Shown in pieces: positions 16,636 to 25,700 of a DNA stretch of 27,669 nucleotides. A model generated the notes under the pieces. It had not been told where the DNA came from and made no database searches. It saw nothing but the letters and a program-made list of their open reading frames with translations. This stretch comes from Parachlorella kessleri (Eukaryota > Chlorophyta > Trebouxiophyceae > Chlorellales > Chlorellaceae): contig BBXU01001104.1 of assembly GCA_001598975.1 (NCBI GenBank), forward strand, positions 1 through 27,669, read 5' to 3'. A program made the position numbers and the translations under genes. Within the stretch, counting starts at the first letter, position 1, and the number at the start of each line of letters is the position of its first letter.

Positions 16636-17680
16636 GCCCACACAGCAAGGAAGAGCTTCTTTGGTCTCCAGTGGGCCAGGGGGCTGGGCGCTAGCGCTCA
16701 TTGGGCGGGCAACTGCTGACGGTCACTTGTGTGTGAAGTGCTTTCTCTAGCAGGTTTTTTTACACTGGGTGGCTGGGCAAGCTGCGTGCCACAGTTGGGC
16801 ACGGTCCACAGGCATACTATGCGCCTGTGGTTTGCCACAACATGCCTGAAGCTCGTGTTTTCCAGGAGGGTTGGTGAAGGACCTGCGCCCCACATATCTG
16901 TGTTGTCCTTCCCACCTCGTAGGTTAAGCACAGCTTGTCTTAGTTGATGGTTGCACGCTACGCGAGCAGGGGAGAGGTAGGGGTAAACTGCCTTGACAGG
17001 GCTGGTAGCAGAAGTGCCCAACTTTGTGCTCTGGGGCTTGCCTGAGTGTGTCAAGAGCAAGTCAGGCTGGGAGGCAAGTGTGAAAATGTAGCGACTACCG
17101 TAAGCCGCGTGGGTCGGTGGGGCAGGCTACACACAAGGCCGGACGTGCAAGTCACGACTTCAGTACATGTACCAAGCGTACTGCCAGGGCGACATACCAT
17201 TCAACATCCCCCTTGGAAAAGCGCTTTTAAGACGTTCCTGAGCCTGGCCTAGTGTCGGGAACCACGTACTGACAGAGGGTCAGAGGCAGAGGGCTGCAGG
17301 AGTACAAAAGGCCTCACTGCGGACAGGCTTCCCAGTTCAAAGTATGGCAGTTTGCAGCGTTTCCGCAACCCTCACCGAAGACTCGAGATACGGTTTTTAT
17401 GGGCACCAGGCTCTTCAAAAAATGACTCATTAGGGTCCCAGTAACTTCACGCAGTACCAAATCCTGTGCAAGTGAACCAGGCACCCACGCTCAACTCCTC
17501 GTAGACCATGCAGCGCGGCAACGTATGTAATGTATGATCTATGATCCGACTTCCCCCTGCACGACCGTCCGCAAACACTGCGCGGGAGAGCTCTGCGCCT
17601 GTTCGCAAGAGTTCCAGCTTCCAAGCCTTCCTTTCGCTTGCATGGACCGATGGGCAGCTAGGACCACTATATTCTTGCGA

Positions 17681-17690
17681 TATTTTATAG
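17681..17690 (+). promoter_or_regulatory. Weak TATA-like element upstream of the NRPS gene
   Basis: TATTTTATAG lies in the only AT-rich patch upstream of the NRPS, about 360 nt before a possible start codon at 18053. This is a guess based on position and composition only. Confidence 0.2.
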
Positions 17691-18052
17691 CCGGCGGCCT
17701 TGCATAATAAAGTAACTCAGCCCTCCATTAGCATATGGTGTCATGACCGCTGAAGTCAGCTCCCTACGAAGACTGTAGTGAGGCTGGCCGGCAACCCGTG
17801 GAGCGGGTGAGTGGCGGGCCAACTGTGCTTTGGCTGGGCAACATGTATGACGGTCAGGCCACGGCAGCTTCGTACGGGCCCTGGTGCCTAGCGAGCCCTC
17901 CAGCAACCGTTCTGTTCATGGGGCACTCGGGTTCAAGCCCGGAACAACAAGGTGCCAGGTCACACGCCTGTCACTACCAGGCCATAGAGAGCTCTTCGTT
18001 GCTCAGGCCAAGCAGCTGATCCCCTGGTGGTGTGTGGTGTCGGCTGCAGGCG

Positions 18053-18163
18053 ATGGTTGTACTCCCCTCTGTTGGAGATGCCGCGCAACACAGCACTGCA
18101 GGGGAAACCGAGGAGCCGGCAGTCAACGCTGTGGAGAGGGAGCTGCTGCTGAGGGACTTGCAG
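18053..18163 (+). other. Possible 5' exon of the NRPS gene
   Basis: An ATG in good context (gcgATGG) opens a 39-codon frame that looks coding-like and ends in ERELLLRDLQAR before TAG at 18170. It could splice in frame to the next exon in two ways. One uses a GC donor after CAG at 18163 into the acceptor at 18428. The other uses a GT donor at 18170 into an acceptor at 18397. Neither is supported by homology, so the CDS below is started at 18420. Confidence 0.3.
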
Positions 18164-18419
18164 GCACGGTAGCGAGGAGCGCGCTGTGTGGCAGGGCCCT
18201 GGGCGGGCGTGAAGAAAGCGCACCTCGCGTGCCTGTTATATTTCAAACAGCGAGTGGGGCGCGGCTGGGCCCCTGCCTGGGCAGTGCCCCTATACGAATT
18301 CGCGAAGGGAAGGGCACAGGGGAGCGCTGACGGCGGCTCGCCTGCCCCCTTCGACGCTGTGCGGCGCAAGGGGCCAATGACTGCCTGGCTAAGACAGACT
18401 TGCTGCTTCCTGGCCTGCC

Positions 18420-21400
18420 ATGCTGCAGGGACCTCTCAGGGAGTCCTACTGGGATGCGGCGCTGGTTTACCAGCAGTTTGCGGCGGCAGCCGCCGCCCAC
18501 CCGGCCCGCCCTTGCCTGGTGCAGCCCCCGGGCTCGCAGCTCCCCAGCCTCAGCTATGCAGAGACAGCAGCAGCAGTGGGCCGGCTAGCAGTAGCGCTTC
18601 GTGCGCTGCGCTTGCCGGCGTCGGCCCCCGTGGGCCTGCTGCTGGAGCGCTCAGCAGAGTGGGCAGTTGCCATGCTGGCTGCGCTGGCCACAGGCCACCC
18701 CTTTGTCCCCATGGAGCCCTCGCTGCCCCAGGGCAGGCTGAGCTGGTACCTGCAAGACGCTAGGCCCGCTGCGCTGCTGTGCGCTGGGGGCACTGGGGCG
18801 GCAGGACAGGCGCAGGAGCTGCTGGCTGCCAGTGGGGAGGCGGGCAGGCATGTGGGCGTAATGCAGGTGGACTGTGCACAGCTGCTGGCGAGGGGAGGGG
18901 GATGGGGAGATGGGGAGGCAGCGGCTGGCAGCAGCAGGAGCGGTGGCGGCGGGGTTGAGGAGCCGTGTGAGGACACGGATGCGGTGGCATACATTCTTTT
19001 CACCTCTGGTGAGTCGGCAGCATCGTGCCAGCCACTGGCCGCAGTGTGGGCGGCAGGGCCTCCATCCGTGGCTGGGCTAGTTTTGCGCTCCTGAAGCATC
19101 GTCAGCAAAGGCCGTCTGCAAGGGACGCTCATGGCTACCTGTTGTTGCATGTGGGAACAGCCCAGCCGATGCAACCGCGGAGCCTGGAAGCGGCTCCACC
19201 ACGGGCGCAGGGAGTGAGGAAGTAGCTTGCGGGGTTCAGTAACCCTGGTCCCCTGCCCCCCGCTGTGCAGGGTCCACGGGGCGGCCCAAGGGCGCGGCAG
19301 TGACGCAGGGGGGCCTGAGGGACCTTGTGGAGTTCTTCAAAGATGCCCACATCGGCTACGCCCTGGGTCAGTCCTCGCTGCGCTTGGGAGGGCGGAGGGG
19401 TGGGCCTGGCTGCGACCACCCAGCTGACTGCCGGGAATGGGGTGTGGAAGCCAATTGCAGAGCACGCGTGTGCGCTTCGTGGCATATGGATCGTTTTGAG
19501 TAGGGCGAGGCGAGGCGAGGGGTGGGCGGGCGTGAGCAGCACGTGCTGCCGCCTGTGGTTGGGATTAGAAGGTGCTAGCTGAGCAGCCCTCACACATGCG
19601 GCATGCCCCTCCGCCCTGGTGCTGTTGCAGCCTCTGCAAGCAGGTGGTCTTACTGCTGTTTTTGCTGCTTGCAGGGCAAGGAGACGTCAGCCTGGCGGCC
19701 AACGCCACCACCTTTGACATGGTTATCGGCCAGGTGCTGGCCCCAGCAGCCGTGGGCACGCCCATTGTGCTGGTGCCGCCCGGCAAGCACATCGATTTCC
19801 CCTTCCTCGCACAGCTGCTGCTGGCCTGCCGGGTCACTTTTTGGTTTGTGACGCCCGCGGTGATGAGGGAGTGCCTGCTGGAGCTGCGGGCGCGGAAGCA
19901 GCAGCGGCAGCAGGGGCAGCAGGCTCTTGGCGGGCAACAGGGGCAGCAGGCAGAGGCGCAGCAGCGGCAGCAGCAGGTGCAGCAGCAGGTGCAGAGAGAA
20001 GGGCAGCAGCAGCAGCAGGAGCAGGGCAGTAACCAGCCTAGTCAGGAGCAGGCCAGGAGGGGATATGCAATGCAATGTTCCCATGACAGCAGCATCCAGC
20101 AGCAGCAGGCAGGAGCAGAGCAGGGGCAGCAGCGGCAGCAGGAGCCAGTGAGAAGAAGAAGAAGCAGCAGCAGCAGGCAGGGGCAGCCGCTGGGTGGGCT
20201 GCGGGACGCTGATCATAATAAAGATAATAAAGATGATGATGAGGAGGAGGATACGATGCCGGCCGTGCGCATAGTGCTGGTTGGAGGGGAGCAGTGGACG
20301 ACTGAGCTGGCCAATGTGGCGTGGGAGGTGAGGCGGGTTCCCCCGCTGGGCGCCTCTGTGCTGTGCTGTGCGACCCACCCCTGGTGGGGGTTGGCCATCC
20401 AGCTGCGTTGTACCTTGCAACCCCTTACTGTGCGGCCCGGGCAAGCGTGCGGTACTTTACTTGGCTTCTCGTGAGCGGACCGTGCGAGGCCCCTAAGCAG
20501 GGGAGCCGGCGTGTTGTGGTGGGCTGTAAAGGAGCTGTGCTGTGTAGGGGCGTGAGTGAGGGGCGGTAGGTGGTGCCCCTTGCATGTTGCGCTCTGAGGT
20601 GCGCTGGGGAGGGGTTGCGCTCATGGTGTGGGCACAGGCATGCTGCAGCCAACCTGCTAGTGTGCCCCCCCCTGCTCCCTCGTGCAGGTGCTTCCTCGCT
20701 GCGAGCGGCTCGTCAACTTCTACGGGCCTACAGAGTGCACCGTGGGGGTGAGGCGTGATGTGTGCGCGGGGGAAGGGGGGGGGGTTGTTAAAACCAACAG
20801 GGGACGCCAGCTGCCTCGCCAAGCCTGCTTGCCAGCCCTGGCCCCCCTGCGGGTACCCAGCTGGTCCCGCTGGACCCCTTGTTTGACTCTCCCCTGCGTG
20901 ACACCATGCCCTGCTCAAGCTCTTCCCTGCCCAGAAGACCTGCCTAGTGCCAGCGCACAATGCACTTCATGTTTGGGTTGCTTCCCCCGGCGGCCTACTT
21001 GCTGGATCCGATCCACCATTGTGGACCTTTCTGAAAACACCTGCCGTCTGCTCCGCCTTGCGTGGCCTGATGGGCGCTCTTGCCCCGGCCCCAACCTGCA
21101 GACGGTGTGCGGGGATGTTCCCAGGGGCGCCACCCGCATGTTTATCGGCAGGCCCGATGCTAATGTGCACGCCTACGTCGTTGGCGAGAGGATGCAGCTG
21201 CTGCCCCTGGGCTCCCCGGGGGAGCTGCTGCTGTCGGGGCCGCGGCTGGCAGCAGGTATGCCTGTTGGGCGGCGGATGAGCCTGTGACTGCGGGTTGGTA
21301 TGAAGGCCTGGCTGGTCCGTTCTGTGGGAGCCTGCCACCCCGTGGGTTGGGGGGCGCCGGTAAGACAGTTTGTCGGCCAGTGGTAGGCAGCTCCGTAGCT

Positions 21401-22744
21401 GTCGCTGGCAGTGCAGTCCACCGACTGAGTGTAAGCTGCAGGGTAGACTAGCAATGGATGCGGTGCCCATGCTTCCACGGAATGTGCAAGTCAGCCTGTC
21501 AGCGCCCCGCGTTCTCCCGAACCCCTTGCCGTGCCACGCATGCAGGCTACGTGGGTCGCCCCGACCTGACAGCCGACCGCTTTGTGGCCAACCCCTTCCT
21601 CGCCGAGGTGGCGCGTTTTCTGCCGCCGCGGCTGCTGCGGCACTACGAGCGTGTGTATCGCACGGGGGACTTGGTGGCGTGGAAGCGCGATGGCGCCAGG
21701 GGGTTCCAGGTAGGGGGTCGCAGCTAAGGGGGCTGGGCCCAGCTGTGGCCTTGACTTTCTCTCCTGCTGAAGTTCCTATCAGGCTGTACCTGCTGTGGCC
21801 CTTCCCGGTCCCTTGATTTGAGATGGGCTCTGACCTTGTGCTGCCCGGGGTTGGAGGGGGTGGAGGGCCCGGGTGGGGGGCGAGCAGCAATCAGTCAGTA
21901 TGGCAAGCCCTTTTCGGGCTAGGCTAGCCGGTGGTAGGTGGCATTGGCTGCCAGGACTACAGCCCGACCTGCAGCGGCGCTGGAAGCGTGCCCCACGGGT
22001 CGTTTAGCGGGGATACTTCAAGCCAGGGCTCCCCAGGTACCGATGCAGCCGAGCGGTGCCCTGCCTGCTGTGCCAGGTGGAGGTGCTGGGGCGCATGGAC
22101 CGCCAGCTGAAGATCAACGGGGTGCGCATGGAGCTGGCGGAGGTGGAGGCGGCGCTGGCGGGGGCGCCAGGTGGGGTGGGATCAGATGCTGGGGATCTGC
22201 CGGGGATCCGATCCGCTGGCAGATGTGTGCCATTCGTGTTTCACTGTACATGGCAACCAACCATTTGTGAGAGGGAGGGGGGGTGCACCTAATCACTACG
22301 ACAACAAGATCGCCCATGCTGGGTGGTGCGCCTGCCGCAGGGGTGATTGGGTCGGTGGTGGCTGTGAAGACGGCGGCCACCGGGAAAGACATCCTGGTGG
22401 CGTATGTGAAGCCGGAGACTGTCAAGCCCGAGGAGGTGTTGCAGGCAAGCTCGGGGTGCTGCCGGGTACTGCGATGTTGTGCGCCCTCCTGCTGCCAAAC
22501 TGCAGCTACAGGCATGCACTGTGGCCGCGGAGATTCCCATGGCGGCATCGCCACGTCGCGGCCTAGCACATTTACTGGCACTTGGTGCTGCCCGACCCCG
22601 TTTGAGGCTTTGCTCTGAGCGATGCCCAGCAGTGCAGAGGGGCCTGCTGCTGCACCCATTGCACTCTCTGCTGTACCTCTTCTTGTGCTGGCTCCACGAT
22701 TTCATGGTTAAGGCGTCCGGTACTGGCAAAGTATTGAGATAGAA

Positions 22745-22783
<39 letters not shown>

Positions 22784-25700
22784 GTGCAGTTCTGCCGGAG
22801 CTGCCTGCTGCCCGCCATGCTTCCCGCCGTGGTCTGGCCCCTGCCCGCCTTCCCCCTCAACCCCAGCGGCAAGATAGACATGGCCGCGCTGCCCGACCCA
22901 ACCTCGGCCGCTGACGTGGCAGGCCCCGAGGCCGGCGGCGGCGGCGGCGGGGGTCCGCCGGGGCTGCAGCTGGCGTATGTGGCCCCTGCGAGCCGGGAGG
23001 AGGCGGTGGTGCAGCGGGTGTGGGGGGAGGTGCTGGGGCTGCAGCAGCCGCTGAGCGTGGCCGCGGACTATTTTGCCAGCGGGGGCACCTCGTTGCAGGT
23101 ACGCAAGCAGGCGGGTGGGGCGTTGTGGTGTGGAGAGACGGTGCCTTCACGTTGGCCTGTGAGTGGCTTGGTCGCCTGGGCAACCGGTTGACATGGGGTC
23201 AGGGGACGGTGATACCCCGGCTTGCTGCCTGGCGAAGCGTGCATAGACGCTCCTTGCCAGTACATGGCTGGCCTAAAGCACTAGCGCTGCTGGTGCTCAA
23301 GGACACCCCCCACCCCCACCCACACCCACACACACACCCACACACGCACACCCCACCCCCCCCAACCCCTCTTCACTTTGCCTGCAGTTGTTCCGCCTGG
23401 CCGCGCGAATGCAAGAGGAGCTGCGGCTCCCTCAGCCCGTGCTGCCCACCCTCATCTATACCACCCGCACCATCTGTGGCACGGCCCAAGCCCTGGCAGA
23501 GGGCCAGGAGGGGAGCAGCAGCAGCAGCAGCAGGGCAGGAGAGGCGGGGGGTCTTGCTGGGACAGTCGTGGCGGGCAGGAGCGCCACGATTGTGCGGCGC
23601 CTGTGGAAAACCTTTCAGCGGCCGCTGTCGGCGGGGCAGCAGCAGATGTGGCTGCTGCAGCAGGCGGGGCTGGGGCAGGCTTATAATATGCAGGTGCGGG
23701 GGCAGGGTGGCGGAAGGGCGCGCGTGGAGGAAGGGCGCGCGGGGAGGCGTGTGGATTGGGGGGTGTGAGCGCATGGAGCTGCCTTGGCTGTTAAGTCTGA
23801 GCTGCAGTATCAGTAGCAGTGTGACCCAGTGGGGTGTGGATGGGCCAGTGGGGGTGGGGGGGTGGCATGGGGACCAAGGACTCCACCCATGTCTGTCGAG
23901 CTGTCGGCGGGAGTGCAAGTAGAACGGCTAGTAAAGCGTTGGCACACAGAGCAGGGCTGGGGTTACCCTATGCCTGCCGACCTCTGCTGCTTGGTGTGTT
24001 GCCTGCTCTGCGCAGATGGCCATGAGCCTGCAAGGCCCGGTCAACAACGACGCGCTTCGGGCAGCTTTCCAGGCGGTGATAGACCGGCACGAAGTCCTGA
24101 GGTGGGTGGGTGAGGCGCAGCCCAAACTGTCTCCGGGGTTGCTAGTTGTCATGGAGCCTGAGGCACCGCCCTGGCTGCGTCCACCATTGCCTGCTGGGTA
24201 TGCTGTGCTGACTGTGCAACAGGCAACAAGCATGGACGAGGCCGTGGCTCTGCGGAGCCCTGGTAGTTACTGGCTTGCTGGTTTGGCAGCTGCAAAATGT
24301 CACCATGCGTACGACACCCGCAGCCCACGCCATGTGGAGCCTCCGTCTCCGGGACAGCATGTTAGCAAGGTCCCTGCTGCCAACTCTGTCCCTGCAAGGC
24401 CCCCACAGCAAGCATAGGTAGATGAGGTGGTCTAACCGCCCCTTTCTTGCAAAATGTTCTCCTCACCACACTACAGCCTGGGTGCGTGGTGCAGGATGCG
24501 GATTGTGGAGAAGGCGGACGGCTCGCTGGTGGGCGAGGTGCTCCCAGTGGGGGCCATCCTCGTGCCGCTACGAGTGGTCGCCTGCAGCGACAGCCAGCAG
24601 GAGCAGCGCGCCGCCCTGCAAGCGGAGATGCGGGCGGCCGCCTTTGACCTGGGGCGCCCGCCGCTGCTGCGCGTGCTGCTGATGCAGCACGGGCCGGAGC
24701 GGCATACCATGGCGGTGGTAATGCACCATGCCGTGGGCGACGCCTGGAGCTTTGGCTTGCTGTTCCAGGAGGTCAGCGCTGCCTACAACAGCCAGGTTGT
24801 GTGGGGCCAGGCGGCGCCTGGCAGCGCTCCAGGTGGTGGCGCTGCTGTGAGCGCTGGGGACAGCGGCAGCGGGTGCGGCGGCCGTGCCGCTGGCACGTGC
24901 GCAAACTGCACTACCGACAGCAGCAGCCTGGGAAGCGCCGTGGAGCTGGCGGTGCGCACCCCACGGCGCCTGGCGGCGCCAGCGGCGCCGCTGGCGCCGC
25001 TGCCCATCCAGTACGCGGACTTTGCGCGGTGGCAGCAGGACACGCTGGGCGGAGGCGGTGTCGGGGCAGGCGGCAGCGCTTCGCCGGAGGCCGAGCGGCT
25101 GAGGCAGTTCTGGCGAAAGCAGCTGGAGGGTGCGGTGCCGATGCTGCAGCTGCCGCTGGACAGGCCGCGGCCGCTGGGCACGCCCTCCTACGCTGCGGGC
25201 AGGCTGTGCTGCCACCTGGGCGAGGATCTCACGCAGGGCGTGGCACGGCTGGCAGCAACCTTAAGAGTCTCGGTGCAGGCGGTGCTCCTGGCCGCGTTAC
25301 AGGTAGGAGCAGGAGAGAGAAGCGTGTTCGCGGTAGCAGCGTGTGCACCTGCCTTGGCAGGTGGTCAGGCTGGGTCCTCTAACGGGTGTTTGGGTGGAGG
25401 CAAATCCCTGAAGAACACCTTGGAAGGTGGTCCGGCGGGTGCCTCTCCAGCGGACTTGGGGTCGACTATCTAAAATGGGGGGTGCCCTGGGCGGTTACCA
25501 GCCACTCCAGTGGTGAGTTGCATGGGGCCTGATCCCCTGCGTGCCTGTGCCCCCATGATAGTTATTATCGATGCTGATGGAACCGTTGCGCCCCTGCTGC
25601 TACTGCAGCTGGTACTGCTGCGGTACTCCCATCAGGAGGAGGTGACTGTAGGCGTGCCCACGGCCGGCAGAGTCCAGCCTGAGACCCACCCCCTGATCGG

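Larger units (their letters stand above)
16466..18052. other. Intergenic region between the carboxypeptidase and NRPS genes
   Basis: Nothing coding is recognised on either strand. It contains the carboxypeptidase 3' UTR with TGTAA at 16631-16635, an AT-richer patch near 17660-17710, and a tRNA-like B-box motif near 17930 that does not fold into a tRNA. It should include the NRPS promoter. Confidence 0.55.
18460..22891 (+). other. NRPS adenylation domain 1 with all core motifs
   Basis: Core motifs across nine exons: A1 LSYAET (44-49); A2 [15 protein letters not shown] (87-100); A3 [14 protein letters not shown] (about 194-207), split by an intron after TSG; A4 TTFDMVIGQ (240-248); A5 NFYGPTE (456-462); A6 [20 protein letters not shown]7 YRTGDL (555-560); A8 [16 protein letters not shown] (577-592); A9 LLPAMLP; A10 NPSGKID with the catalytic lysine Lys666. 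By alignment to GrsA, the pocket residues are D243, M244, G247, A290, V429, V431, F457, V465, G466 and K666. The aspartate at the first position fits an alpha-amino acid substrate. I cannot name the substrate. Confidence 0.9.

Noticed and set aside
17925..17955. GGTTCAAGCCC motif resembling a tRNA T-arm / B box
   Set aside because: The T-stem has a mismatch, the bases after it would need a 5' acceptor strand TTGTTGT that is not present upstream, and no D-arm or anticodon arm could be found.
19650..20444. 264-aa minus-strand open frame rich in Leu
   Set aside because: It is the antisense shadow of the CAG-rich Gln tract of the NRPS exon; it has no family motif.
20967..21890. 307-aa minus-strand open frame
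   Set aside because: It runs antisense through two NRPS exons and their introns, is Pro/Ser/Arg rich and resembles no family; long antisense frames are common in GC-rich coding DNA.
22745..22783. CTGC tandem repeat considered as a CRISPR-like or satellite array
   Set aside because: It is a plain tetranucleotide microsatellite with no spacers, lying inside an intron.
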